Below are positions 1 through 22,575 of a stretch of 64,000 nucleotides of DNA, one piece after another. Source of the DNA: Sphaerolaimus hirsutus (Eukaryota; Nematoda; Chromadorea; Monhysterida; Sphaerolaimidae); contig OZ038451.1 of assembly GCA_964036195.1 (NCBI GenBank), positions 20,720,318-20,784,317 on the forward strand, written 5' to 3'. Below the pieces are notes generated by a model. It did no database searches. It had not been told where the DNA came from and saw only the letters and a list, made by a program, of their open reading frames with translations. The position numbers and the translations under genes are program-made. The first letter of the stretch is position 1. Each line of letters begins with the position of its first letter.

Positions 1-509
1 GTATAAAAGTGTGACAATTCGATTGGCAATACCAAGAAATTCTGGTACATCTTACCCAACGCCGCGGCAGGTACAGCGGCTAGAGCAGAGTTGTTAAAAG
101 TACCAAACTTTTTTCAAAGTATACGTAAACATAAAGTATTTGTTTTTATTCGCCCCCTGAGTACAGAATACATAAAGTAAATTTTTTTTACTTTTACTGA
201 TGAGTAAACACGAGTAAAATACTTTTTCCCCAGAATACGTAAAAGTGAGTATTTTTTAGGAATTTTGCCCCAATTTTCACTCAAAAGCATTAATTTTCGT
301 ACCTCTTTGACCATGTGCCTATTTGCAGCAATTTTTTGGCAATTTTTTTTCTATTTTTCGTTGTTTTTTCCCCTTTTTCCATCTATGCCTTTTGAGGGTC
401 CATAAAATATAAAATCCTGATTATCAAGGCGTCAAACTTCACTGTACACACGTTCAGACTTTTTAACACTTTAAAGACTAGATTTTTGACACTTAACAAA
501 GTGACGAAA
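1..509. other. Upstream flank of RECQL with partial DNA-transposon end
   Basis: No gene is visible here. At position 86 begins a terminus (CAGAGTTGTTAAAAG) that matches the left end of the complete hAT-like element at 54581-55189, followed by the same kind of AT-rich sequence with GTA/TTTAC motifs. I found no matching right end, so this copy is truncated or decayed. The last 100 bases before the ATG at 510 should hold the RECQL 5' UTR and promoter, but I see no clear TATA box. Confidence 0.5.
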
Positions 510-10134
<9,625 letters not shown>

Positions 10135-11443
10135 ATTGTTGTTTATTTTTGTGTTTTTTTACTTTTTCGGTCACTGGTGAGGGGATAAGTAGTTTGCGTG
10201 AAAATATGGTTTTCGCGTTTTCGTTAATTTTCGTACCAAATTTGCGTTGCTTATGATCTAGTATACTTTGCACTCTACCATGTCAAACTCTACCATGTCC
10301 CATCTGAATTGTGAACTAGATTTAAACAAAATTACATTTCAATTATTCTTTACAATGCTTTTGATGTGAGCTAATTAGCTCATAATTTTTTAAGTGATTT
10401 TATTGAACAAAGTAGGGTAACATTCCGTTCCGTGCAAAGCATTCTTTCCGCACAGTGTGTTTAGAGGAATGAGTCTTGTGAAATTTGTGATATATAGTGC
10501 TATTTCGAGCCTTTGCCGATTCCAGACAGTATCAGACATTTGATAAAAGATAAACAATTACGAAAGTCACAATATGGAAAAATTCGAACTATAATATTAT
10601 ACATACTTCCACTCATCTCATACACTTCATTTTACTTTTTATTGTAATCACTTTCAATGTAAATTTATTTTTATTTTTTCATTATGCCAATATATTGGGA
10701 AATTAGCAACAATTTATAAACTAGCAAAAATCTAGAAACTGTGCAAGCAGATATTTTCCAGCATCTGAATTATGGTAGTAATAACATTTCTGCAAATCAT
10801 TATCAGCAGTTTATGAGTGGCAGAAATTACATAGGTATGTATTATTCCAAAACACTGATTCACAGTTTATCCACCTAACTGCATAACTTATAATGAATCA
10901 TCATAGGTAAACATGTAAAATATGTAATGTGACCTTATGAACATTCATTTTTACCACGTATCACATTTTGTCATCTGCCATTTATCACCTGGTATCACCC
11001 TGTAAAGCGTCGAATGTCCTGGAAAATGTCATAAATGTTGTAAAAATTAGAAACAAACACTTCTGAGTTAAGACTAGGTAGACTACCGTATTTCTTCTAA
11101 TCGAAGAGCGCCGTTCTATTTTTTCGTCAACTTTTTTAGCTACCGTTCAATTGGAGGTGCCGTTATATTGGAGGTATGCCGTTCTATTGGGGATTCTATT
11201 AGAATATGTACGGTATGCAGTTCTGAAGTCCAGTCCACTCTTAAGAGCAGATCATTTTCAACAAAAGTGATAAGAAACACTTCAGGAATTTTTACAGTTT
11301 GTACACAATCATTTTTGAAGGTAACACATGTTTGTTTAGAGTGCTGTATATAGTTATAGGCATAGACTGTTTTATTAGACTTTTCTGCGACACAAATTCA
11401 CAAAGACTTTGAACAAGCATCGAAAAAAACTAAAGCTACAGAA
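10135..11443. other. Intergenic region between RECQL and first PRCP-like gene
   Basis: AT-rich sequence with no gene that I can support. It holds the RECQL 3' UTR, a decayed CCCTGTAAAGCGTC fragment near 10998 belonging to the CTGTAAAATG MITE family, and a repeat of CCGTTCTATT-type motifs at about 11095-11215. The last 200 bases resemble the region upstream of the second PRCP-like gene. Confidence 0.6.
11230..11443 (+). promoter_or_regulatory. Probable promoter / 5' UTR of PRCP-like gene 1, conserved with gene 2
   Basis: The sequence before the ATG (ACTTCAGGAATTTTTACA..., GTTTGTTTAGAGTGC, CAAAGACTT, CTAAAGCTACAGAAATG) is recognisably repeated at 19260-19464 before the second gene. Duplication therefore included the upstream region. 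No individual transcription-factor site can be named. Confidence 0.5.
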
Positions 11444-14400
11444 ATGTATTTGCAAATAACCTTTTGCACATTAGCTTTCACTACTCTATGCGCAATTTCC
11501 ATTGCAAATGGCTACACTTGGGAGGAAAAATGTTATTCTGAAATGCCAATAGACCACTTCAATTACAACAACATCAATGGGACATTTAAATTGCGATATT
11601 TGGTCAATTTGACCCATTGGAATGATGGGAAAGACAACAAATCCATTGGACCTATATTTTTCTACTGTGGAAATGAAGGCGGGATTGATTTGTTCGCTAA
11701 GAATACGGTTAGATGCTGCGCTGTTTTTGTTTCCGCCTCATATTTCATTATCGGCCTTTCACATTGTTTGTCACGATTTTTATGTTGGTAATGCCCCTAC
11801 ACACTAGTTCACAAGGACACAATATGTCAACTGGTCCCGATCCCAATTCAAAGCTTGCTGATTAGTGACATTATGTAATTATTATGTATTTATACACAAA
11901 AATATTTATGTAGGTACTTTATACCATTTCATTTTTAGATAAAAAATGTCGCCCAATTGTAGGGTTTTATGTGGGATGTGGCTGAAAGGTTGAACGGGGC
12001 AGTCGTTTTCGCGGAACACCGTTATTATGGCAAATCGATGCCCTATGGATCCTCGAAAGAAGCGTATTCATCCCTCGAGAAGCTTGGCACTTTGTCGGCC
12101 GGTGAGGATTTCTTTTTCGTCCTTTCAGAATGATAATTTTAGCTTTGGGTACTGTTGTCTGCCCCTTTTGCTGGCATATTGCCAATTTCCAGTGGTGTGT
12201 CCGGGATTTTTGAACGGTGGGCTGTCTGTGTAGCCCGGCGATATACATGAACGACAGCCGTGTGGCGAATCTAATCCCTAAACATCCGCGCTCACGGCAC
12301 ATCCACGAACACCCCTGGGTCTCATTTACCCCCCCCCCCAAAAAAAGAAGAAAAATTTGCACTGAAAAATAAACCCCCAGGATATTTAGAGGAAATACTG
12401 TACCTGTATATTTTTACTCAACGTTATATAGGGCCCACACACGCCAGTTGACATCGACACCAAATGTCAATTGGTGCCGACCCCGATCCAAAACTGGCTG
12501 ACGAGCCGACGAACAACATTCAAACGCAAGCTTTGAATCGGGATCGGCACCAGTTGACATTTGGTGCCGATGTCAACTAGCGCGTGTGGGGCCATTCGGG
12601 GGCTTTTGAAAAAAATCTTTTTACTTGGAAAAAAACGATTGGCACACTATTTTTTCTTGAATTCCACACGTTGAACGTGCGATTTCACTTTAACGACCAC
12701 AGACAAATCGAAAATGTTTACAGAGCAAGCGCTGGCGGACTTCGCGGTGCTGATATCTGCGCTGAAGGACGTGCACGCGTCTCAACTTGGCAAGTCGACT
12801 GCAACCCACCGACTGTCGAACTCGTCCCTGCTGCGCGGTGCCCCGGTGGTGGCCTTCGGGGGCAGCTACGGGGGCATGCTCGCCGCCTGGTTCCGCATCA
12901 AGTACCCCCACATCGTCGCTGGGTATGTGGGCGCGGTGCTTTTAGCTATTTTCTTTTGGCATTGTGCCAAACTTGATTGGAGGTTGTGATGTAAATACGG
13001 ACTCCCTTTGTGTGGGTCGCCCTATATGCAACAATTTTGCCTTATTCGCTGTCCCACACAGGTCCGGCACCCACTTGATTTATTACCCTATGGGCACCTA
13101 TCTCCATTTGAAGGGGTGGGGGTAGAAAGCTGAAATGTTTAAAACACCTCCCCCTACTGTAAATACACCAGCAGTGAAGACAACAGAACTGCCAAACTTG
13201 TTTGGTATTGCTAACTTGTGTTGCACTGGTAAACTTTGTTTAGTACTGCTGTACTCAAAATTACCCCCATCAGGTGGCAGACAACTTTGTTTCTTTGATG
13301 ACCACAGCATCATAAAATTCACCCCTAGTAAATTTTCTTATGGAGGTGCTGTAGAAGTTAATTTTGAACCTTAAACCCTCCCCTGTAAAACATCGTAAAA
13401 TATAGGTAAAAGATTGTAGAACTGTTCTCGGCTGAAAAAAATATTTTACTGGAGAAAAAAGGTGAATTGACATAAAAATTGTGGCTGGTTCAGGTTTCGG
13501 GGTCTTTCATCTGACCTGAAACCAGCCAGGGTTTATGTGCCAGCAGCAGTTATGTGTCTGACAAAAACATCAGTGAAAAGCATGTTTATCTTTGCTTAGG
13601 GTGACAAATTTGTAGTATGGCACTACTTTACAAGCTTGACAGTTCGGGGACTGCCCGCACACCCATGCGGTGCATTTCTCGATTAATCTCCCGCTTCCCT
13701 GCGTTGAATTGCAGTTGCCTATCAAAAAGTCACCTCACTACCGTAATCTTCAAATTACCCCCCCCCCCCCGAAACATTTTCAGCGCTTTGGCATCTTCAG
13801 CACCAATCAGACAGTACGATGTGGACTGCGGAACATACGATCACATCGTGACAAAGACTTTCGCTAATGCGGTTCCTGGTTGCGACAAAATCGTCAAGAA
13901 GTTTTGGAGCGCTGCTCAAAAATTGGTCGATACTAAAAGTGAGTGTAATGAAATGTTTGGTAATGTACGCCCCCCAAATTACTTATGTCTTAGTCGATGA
14001 CGCGCGAGCAGGATACTTGGGTATACTCGGATGACATTGCGCCGTTCATTTATCAGGAGGAAACACTCCATCATGACGTCATCACTTTCGTCGCCATCAT
14101 CGTCTCTCGCCATTACTTCGTCTTCATCACGTCTTCCATAAGTTTTCAGCTGGCCGTCTGCCAGCCGAAGACATAACTCCTATCTATTTGTAGAGTATCG
14201 CGTCTGCCGAGTATACGCACAATCAGAAAGAAAAAAATATTTTGAAAAGTGAACGCGGAGCCGAGTGAGTACAACCAACATATTTTATGGTTCATGCCAG
14301 AAATAATTTTTTTCTTTTTTCCACAATTTTAATTTTTTAAATCATTACGTCATAGTGGAGTGTTTCATTCAATAAAAATTCATACCATGTGGTCCGCTTA

Positions 14401-17400
14401 GTATACCATTTTTATGACCCCCTCTAAAAAATTTTTTCCAGAACTCGACGCTATCAACAAAGGACTGAAATTGTGCGACGACAGTCAATTAAAATCGGGG
14501 GACAGTCCGACCACTCTGTTCAACTGGCTGTACGGAATCCTGTCAGAAATGCCCATGGTCGACTACCCCTACCCCACTGAGTTTATTGCCCCAGTACCCG
14601 CTAAGCCAGTTACGGTAGGTTTCTTCCTTTGTTTTGGTTTTTGCTTGTATTTGAATTTCGTGCATTTTGGCAGAATGCCAGAGATTTCCGAGTGATAGAG
14701 TGCCAGTCCGGCGAGGACTCCGTGCGCATGTAAACTCGGTGCCCATGTAGACCGGGTGCCCATCTAGCGCTAACCCGGTGCCCATCTAGACTCGGTGTGC
14801 ATCTAGAGCACCCTAGATGGGCACCGGGTACATGCGCACCGGGTTGACACGCGCACCGGGTTGTAGCGCTACATGGGCACCGGGCGGGTTGCCAGCGGGA
14901 ATCGTGGATGACATTGTGCCTAGGGTTCAAACGGGATTGACTTTTCGGGATCGGGATCGGGATTCACTTTTTGAGATTTCGGGATCGGGATCGGGATTGG
15001 GGTTTCGGGATCGGGATCGGGATTGGTTTTTTGAGATTTCGGGATCGGGATCGGGATTAGCCGGGATTGGGGTCACGGGATCGGGATCGGGATTGGGATT
15101 GGCATTTTTCCGGGATCGGGATTGGGTTCTAGGGATAGAGATTTTGGCCATTTTTCTGGCATTCACAGTTGTTCATAAAGGTCTCAAAACACTGTTGGAT
15201 GCCAGAAAAGAGGCATAAAATTGACACTGGGGGTTTGCATCCACTTTTTTGCATGCAAAAACGTCATTATTTCACGGTGTATAATTTCCACTAATTGATC
15301 CGGGATCGGGATCCCGGACTTGGGAGTTTCTCGGGATCGGGATCGGGATTTGAAAATTTTCGGGATCGGGATCGGGATTGGTATTTTTGGATTTCGGGAT
15401 CGGGATTGGGATTGGGGTGTCGGGATCGGGATCGGGACTGGTAAATCCCGGAATTTCACGGGATCCGGGATCGGGATCGGGATCCCGTTTGAACCCTAAT
15501 TGTGCCAGGGGTGGATGACATTGTGCCAGTGTTGCAAGACGTATTTACATTTACCCGAAATACCTTGGTATTCGGGTATTTATACTTACGTTTACGTTAA
15601 TGTTTTCCAAAAATACCATTTTATTTTGTTACCCGGGTACCAGAGAAAAATAAGTTATGTTAAAAAGCATGTCACCTCACCCTTGGCAAATATTACTTAT
15701 AATAACAGAGCACTTCTCAAAATTTGTACGTTTACGTTTTATTTTACGTTTACCTAGGTATTTTAGAAAACAAATACGTTTTCGTATTTATCCTTGAAAT
15801 TTGGAAAAGATATTTACGTTTATGTTTGCGTTTTCCAAAAATACCAGTATTTTAACAACACTACGTCGTACTCGTACATGTGTATGATGCGCATGTAGAC
15901 TCCATGCATTTAAACCGGTGCCCATGTAGACCGGTGCGCATGTACGGTTGAACAACATGCGCACCGGGTTTACATGGGCACCGGGTAGAAATACATGGGC
16001 ACCGAGCCTACATGCGCACCGAGTTTACATGCGCACCAGCACAGACCCTGCCAGTCCTAGTGTGGGCAATCTCTAAGAATAACATTAAAATGGATGATAT
16101 AAAATGGTAACAAACTAAAAATATTTTACCTCCTATGCCTTCCATCTTACACAATGTTGAAAATGCATGTGCTATCTTATGATATACTAAATTTACATTT
16201 GTGTCTTACATCCTACTCAATTCAAGGAAAAACACAGGCTACATGCAAAATCCTTACATCCATGGTTGGTAAAAATGCTTCTGAAGCTGACTACATGAAC
16301 GCAATGGGTGAAGCGATTGGCGTATTTTTGAATTACACAGAAGGCGGAGCCAAGCCGAAAAAGTGCTACAATATCAAAGCGGATGTCACCCCCGATTTGG
16401 GCACTGACGGGTGGAACTTTCAGGTTTGTGACCGTTTGGGTGATTTAGGGAAAATTTAGGAAATTTTCTGTATTCACAGTACAAAATGTAGTGTCGTACA
16501 GATGGTTTAAATAATGAAAAAGTTTATGAATACTCATCAACAAATTCATTTTGAATAATGATAGTAAATACATCGCTACAATAAAAATATTCCCTGCCCT
16601 CAGCTAATCCTATTCGCTCAAATGCATCTCGGCACGTCCCATTTCGTCACATGTAATTTGGTCACACTCGCAGCTGTGCACGGACCAAACGCAGCCGTGG
16701 TGCTCCAGACCGGAAGACATGTTCATCCCGTACGAGTGGAATTTGACTTATTTTTCAGAAAATTGTGCCCAAAAATATTACGGCGTTGTTCCGCGGCCCC
16801 AGTGGATCGCGCAATATTTCGGCTGGGAACAAGTGAAAACATCGTCTAATATTTTTTTCAGGTTTGTTTTCGTGAAATTTGATGGTTGACAGAGCATTCT
16901 TGCTATTGGTTTTTGATGGTGTGCCGGTGAATATCTTTTGCGAGCCTTCAAAAATATATAACCTACATAGATAAGATATTGTCCATGATAGGTCAATCTA
17001 AATTGCTGTCAAAATGTGGTTATTTTTTATTTAGAATATACTCGGCGGACAGCACACCTAGTATGAAAACCTACCATAATTTAATGAATGAAATCTTGTG
17101 ACAAATTTCTTAATTAATTATTCCATAGTAAAAACTAAATATTATGATGAAAAAAACTGTAATTATAATTGTTGGTTCATTATTCAAATAGGTTATGGTA
17201 GGTTTTCATACTAAGTGTGATGTCCTAGTGATGGAAAAGCGCCAGAAAAAAGGGCGCCAGGCGCCAATGGCGCCATGGCGCCATTCAGAAAGTGGGCGCC
17301 AAGCGCCAAGGGCGCCACAGAAAAAGGGCGCCAGGCGCCAAGGGCGCCACGGAAAGAGGGCGCCAAGCGCCAAGGGCGCCATGGCGCCATTTGAAAAATA

Positions 17401-19115
17401 GGGCGCCAGGCGCCAAGGGCGCCAGGATAAACAAGTGCATACAACACCCTGCGTGTGCTTAAAGTGTTTCTACAGCACCCTAGTACATGCATTCACTACT
17501 TAATTTGCGTGTTAACTAGTTAATGCATTATGCATGCATTCACTAGTTAATTCTCCAGGGTGTAATGAACAAAGACAACACTAGCAACTAAAAAATTCGA
17601 GTGAAATTCACATGACAATTCAAACACAATGGATATTGTCATTTGACAACAATCCATTCACTTCAAATTGATTTTTCCAATCAATGCTTCCTCGAAATGG
17701 ACAAAAACGGAATTACAACGATTTGAATCCGTTGATTTATGATTTTGCAAGTTCAACGGTCCATCATTCTTGTCTTCTGATCTGTCAGACACATCTGATG
17801 AACCGTTGCACAAAAGATTTATACCCACTCACATCACTTCGTCCATTTTTCTGGCGAATTCAGATCATCCATGAATGCGTTTTCCATCTTTTTTCCATTT
17901 ATACAGCACTCACCTTGAAACCCTGCTGGCGCCTTTTTGGCGCCCTTTTTAAGCAGGGCGCCAGGCGCCAAGGGCGCCACGGAAAAAGGGCGCCAAACGC
18001 CAAGGGCGCCATGGCGCCTTTCAGAATGTGGGCGCCACAGAAAAAGGGCGCCAAGCGCCAATGGCGCCATGGCGCGGCGCACTTTGGCGCCCTCAAATGG
18101 CGCCAGCGCCATGACGCCATTCCATCACTACCGCCGAGTATACCTATTCTCAATATGGGGTCTAATTTAGCGATCTGGGAATGAAGTTCTCTCCGGAAAG
18201 AAATTATTTCATTATTTAAAATTGTTGCACCCAAAAATACCTTAAATTATTAAATCATTATTTTAAATTGTTGCTGTTCCAGCTAGGATTTGAACCATAT
18301 TACCTATGTATCCCATCGATTATTGCGTATACACCAGTTTTAACCAAATTTCGAATCAAAATCAACAACAACTATTTACAACAAAAAAACAACCACTCAG
18401 CAATGGTGAATTGGACCCCTGGTCGGGTGGTGGCATCTTGCCAAAAATGGACACTGAGCTGAATAACGCATTGATTCAAACGATTCTTATCCCCGACGCC
18501 GCACATCACTACGACCTCCGAGGGAAACACGAAAAGGACACCGTTGCCGTGATCGCCACCAGACTTCTGGAGGAAGTTGCAATCATGAACTGGATTGACT
18601 ATGTGAGAATAGCTTTTGTAACTGCAAAGTAAAATGTCATGCAGTGTCAAAAGTCATGTAAAATGCCCTGGAAAATGTAAAATTTAATTTGAATTTTTTA
18701 CTGGTCGTTTGACATTTTACAGGGCATTTTACATGTCTTCTGTCACTTTGCATCACATTTGACATTTGACAAGGTCTGGAAATGGTCGCAGAACGATGGT
18801 GCTTCATACAAATGACGCCATGGTGTGACGCCATTTGGCACCATTGTAGTAAAATATATAAATACATAAATACTCGTGAGCTGATATCTTGCAAACATCC
18901 GTTTTTATGTACACAAAACTCTGCGATCTAGCAAATTCCCCGTCCGACCTGTAAAAAAATCATGTGCATTTTTGCGCACACACTTATCATACCGTAATGT
19001 TCAAAATAATTATTTTCCCTCTATATTTTAGCATGCTGGAAGTGCGGCGCTCACTGGTTCGGTCCTGACAATTTTGTTGGTTATAGTTGCTGATTTGCTC
19101 ATTTCTGTGTTTTGA
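11444..19115 (+). CDS. PRCP: Serine carboxypeptidase S28, lysosomal Pro-X carboxypeptidase type (tandem copy 1)
   Basis: S28 peptidases of the PRCP group cleave the C-terminal residue after proline in lysosomal or secretory compartments. Exons 11444-11707, 11963-12101, 12724-12922, 13784-13938, 14442-14614, 16238-16423, 16674-16861, 18401-18602, 19032-19115 join in phase with GT-AG sites to give 529 aa (human PRCP 496). A signal peptide occupies residues 1-22. The nucleophile is in [11 protein letters not shown] (Ser182), the acid in [11 protein letters not shown] (Asp440) and the base in DAAHHYDLR (His470 or 471). The S28 block [10 protein letters not shown] and the [13 protein letters not shown] and [13 protein letters not shown] segments are present. 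The last exon encodes a hydrophobic tail after small residues ([16 protein letters not shown]...), absent from human PRCP, suggesting a GPI or transmembrane anchor. Introns are loaded with DNA-transposon remnants. Confidence 0.95.
12431..12593. mobile_element. MITE with GGGCCCACACACG inverted termini
   Basis: A near-palindromic 160-bp element: GGGCCCACACACGCCAGTTG at the left and CAACTAGCGCGTGTGGGGCC at the right, with mirrored ATCGACACCAAATGTCAA and TTGACATTTGGTGCCGAT blocks. Close copies lie at 22821-22990 and 31290-31440; partial relatives occur near 4495, 11800, 33550-33790 and 63890. Confidence 0.85.
14700..14890. repeat. Repeated ACCGGGTGCCCATGTAG motifs
   Basis: Short direct and inverted copies of CCCGGTGCCCATNTAG and CATGCGCACCGGGTT are packed here and again at about 15890-16045, with a hAT-like element between them. 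The two blocks together may be the two ends of one palindromic element. Function unknown. Confidence 0.55.
14921..15498. mobile_element. hAT-like element packed with GGGATC hexamers (copy 1)
   Basis: A 578-bp element bounded by TAGGGTTCAAACGGGAT and ATCCCGTTTGAACCCTA with a perfect 8-bp target duplication ATTGTGCC (14913-14920 and 15499-15506). Most of it is (GGGATC)n-like arrays, with a unique core containing TTCATAAAGGTCTCAAAACA. Long open frames of Arg/Asp/Ser/Gly or Pro/Asp/Ser repeats here are by-products of the hexamer. Copies 2 and 3 are at 45932 and 46708. Confidence 0.93.
17036..18142. mobile_element. GCGCC-rich element (17226-18130) nested in a CGGCGGACA MITE
   Basis: The MITE starts at about 17036 (ACTCGGCGGACAGCACACC) and ends with CCGCCGAGTATACC after 18130. 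Between its halves lies an insert starting TAGTGATGGAAAAGCGCCAG and ending GCCATTCCATCACTA. The insert ends are dense in GGCGCCA / CAAGCGCCAAGGGCGCC motifs that produce spurious Arg/Ala-rich frames. Both are inside intron 7 of PRCP-like gene 1. Confidence 0.75.
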
Positions 19116-19259
19116 AGAAAATGTCACGTGAAATTTATGATCTTTGGTGCTATTTAGAGCTTTTACTTTATGAGCATTCATTCGTACATTACCAGATTTT
19201 TTATTAGCTGTTTTTCACCTGAATCTTGTAAAAAAAGTCGCAATGGAAAACATTGCTAG

Positions 19260-19464
19260 TTAAGGTTGTCTCGTTTGAGTATTTTTAACATGAACATTTT
19301 TCACAAACTGATAAGGAAACCTTCAGGAATTTGTACATTTCATACAATCGTTTTTGTTTGTTTAGAGTACATTTTAGTTATACTGCCTTTTGGAACTCTT
19401 TTTTGTTTGTGATGCAAAACTACAAAGACTTCAAGCAAAGCATCAATAAACTAAAGCTACAGAA
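19260..19464 (+). promoter_or_regulatory. Probable promoter / 5' UTR of PRCP-like gene 2
   Basis: Only 349 bases separate the stop codon of gene 1 from the ATG of gene 2. The last 200 contain blocks shared with the region before gene 1 (CCTTCAGGAATTTGTACA, TTTGTTTAGAGTAC, CTAAAGCTACAGAAATG). This supports each copy having its own promoter. Confidence 0.5.
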
Positions 19465-22400
19465 ATGTTTTTGCAAATATCCTTCTGCACATTAGCTTTC
19501 ACCACTATATGCTTAATTTCTTTAGCAAATGGCTACACTTGGGAGGAAAAATGGTATTCTGAAATGCCAATAGACCACTTTAATTACAACAAAATCAACG
19601 GGACATTTAAATTGCGATATCTGGTCAATTTGACCCATTGGAATGATGGAAAAGACAACAAATCCATTGGCCCGATATTTTTCTACTGTGGTAACAATGG
19701 TGGAATTGATTTATTTGCTGAAAACACGGTTACTAGTGTTCAAATCTTTCAATTTTAGAGCTTTATTGTGCACCACACACAGCACTACAAAAAATCGTTC
19801 ACAAAATCTGAAGTTATAACTAGTGATGGAAAAAGCGCCATGGCGCTTTTCGGGACCACGCCAGGAGGCAATGGCGCCAATAGCGCCAGCGCCAAAGTAA
19901 TTTCGCTGTTTTTATGTGAGCGTGAGGAACAGCACTTCTCAAAACACATTAGCAATATCCAGCCAGTTGTAACCAAAAAAAGCATTCTTATTTAACATCC
20001 TACAAAAATGTGATGTTGTATTTTAACATTGTGCCAGCCTAGAGCCTACCCTTTTTCACACCACCAAATGGGGGGGAACAAATTTCACACAAATGGGGGG
20101 ATTGGAGGGGGTTGTCCCCAAATCACCCAGCTATCTATTTATCTATCCCAAGGGAATTTTTTTGGCTGCTATCCACTGAACCCCTCTGCCCCAATCACTC
20201 AGCTATCTTAGCTACCTGAAGCCTGGACAATATGCTAGTATGCAATGATAAGCTGTTATATGTGAGTATAGTATATACTATCCAGCCAATGTGCTCCCAA
20301 ATACTTTCACAGAAATGTCACTCTCAGTGCAACAGGCCACATTTACAGCTTTTTGTGATGACTCAACAACACAAAAAGTTCAATAAGCTGAGTAAAAATG
20401 CTCCATATTCATGAGAAAAAGTTATCAACTATGCATTCTACCTAGGCGAATTGCATGTCAAATTGCAGAATCATGCTTGTAGCTCAAGAGTTTTTTGCCA
20501 TTGGAAATTTTTTTGCCATAGTTGCTGGTTGTTGCTGGCTGTCGGGTAGTTGTTCAACAATGGCAAATTTTTTCAAACATCTATAACTTTTGAGCTAAAG
20601 CATGATGCTCCAATTTGACACGCATATTTGCCTAGGTAGAATGTATAGTTGACCACTTTTTACTCAACTTTTTGTACTTTTTGTGTTGTCATCGAGTCAT
20701 CACAGAAAAAAACGTGTAAAATCTACACAATCCTTCTATTAAAACATTTTTAAGCACTATTCCATGCCCAAATTCACTTAAAACCACAAATTCTGTCTGA
20801 ACAAAATATATTTACCAAATGAGTTGACATTCAAACAGATTTTTTTGGCAGAAATCACTTACGCTATCAAATTAGCATTGCTATACAGCAATGCTATTCA
20901 ATTACTCCACATCCATTCTTTTGCTACACATAACATCAGAAAGTACTGCCACTTGTCTGATATACCTGTTTATCAGGTATTTTATGTGTACCCTGCACGT
21001 TTTTCATCATCTGACTGGCGCTTTTTAAATGCCAGCGCCAGGCGCCAATCGCGCCACCGATGAATGGCGCTTTTTCCACTAGCGGCAATAGCGCCACAGC
21101 ATAATGGCGCCAAGCGCTTTGGCCAAGCATTTTGCTTTGGCGCTAGCGCCATGGCGCTTTTCCATCACTTCGGTCCGGTCGATCAGCTGTTATTGCGTTG
21201 TTTATTTTTTGGCAATTACGTTGTCTGACGTCACACGATTTTTTCGGCTAAATTTTGCATAAGCACCACCTTTGTAAGTACATTAAATACATTTGACCCA
21301 TTCATATGAGCTGTTTTGTCTGCTGGAAGGCGGGTGCACTTCTGAAAATGTCCCGTTATCTGCAGAATTTAAGAAAAAAAAAAAAATGTCTCTCAACCGC
21401 AGGGTTTCATGTGGGAAGTGGCTGAGAAATTGCATGGGGCAGTTGTTTTCGCTGAACATCGTTTTTATGGAGAATCGATGCCGTATGGATCCAAAGAAGA
21501 GTCATATTCGTCACTCGAGAAACTTGGCACTTTGTCAGCTGGTTAGGATTTCGTACAAATTGCATATATTTTGTTTGTTTTTACTTTTGGGTCATTGCAT
21601 GGGCGTCGTTTTGTCAATATAGTTTTTCAGACCTTCAGTTTTTCAGTTTTTTTGAATATGTTGTTCCTGTAACAGAATTCGTTTGTCATAGTTTCCGTTT
21701 AGATAGTCGTTCAGCCGAGGGGATACGATATATTTTTTGTATCGATTTTTCTCGTTGGCCCACACGCAAATTCGTGTTAACTGGATGTCAAATAGATGAC
21801 ACAAAAAAATTCAAGCGCTTCATACTTAACAGAAACAATGAAAATTAAGTGTCACGATGAGCTATGCCCTATCACAAGTTAAAATTTAAATCACACAATT
21901 GACCAAAATTTAGTTGAATTTAGTTGACACAAATTTGCGATATCTACTGGTGTGTGTGGGCTCTATGTCAATAATTTCACGCTGGCACAAACAAATTGTC
22001 AACTGCGCCAAATTACAGAGCAAGCGCTGGCGGACTTCGCGGTGCTGATATCTGCGCTGAAGGACGTGCACGCGTCTCAACTTGGCAAGTCGACTGCAAC
22101 CCACCGACTGTCGAACTCGTCCCTGCTGCGCGGTGCCCCGGTGGTGGCCTTCGGGGGCAGCTACGGGGGCATGCTCGCCGCCTGGTTCCGCATCAAGTAC
22201 CCCCACATCGTCGCCGGGTCAGTGGACGCGGTGCTTTTAGCTATTTTCTTTTGGCATTGTGCCGAGTTCAACTGGGTCGGGGCGATCTATTGATTACCTC
22301 TCTCGATATTTAGCGTTTTTTTATTTGACGTTTCCCTGTGAACACTTTCAACTCGATTCAAATTTCCTACTCGATCCTCCTACCTTCGAATACACCCAAC

Positions 22401-22515
22401 CCCCCCCCCCCCCCAACTTTCCAAGGAAAAGTCCCCGTATGATGATTTAGGAAATTGCCAAAAAATTTGACATTGCTTTTAATCAAAATTAAATAGGGTC
22501 AAAAAAGGTATATAA

Positions 22516-22575
<60 letters not shown>

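Noticed and set aside
14817..15459. Long open frames of Arg-Asp-Ser-Gly or Pro-Asp-Ser repeats (also at 45938-47289)
   Set aside because: They arise because the GGGATC hexamer is a multiple of three and leaves all frames open on both strands. They lie within transposon copies, not genes.
17195..18184. Open frames rich in Arg, Ala, Lys and Gly on both strands
   Set aside because: By-products of GGCGCC repeats in a mobile element; no recognisable domain or splice logic.
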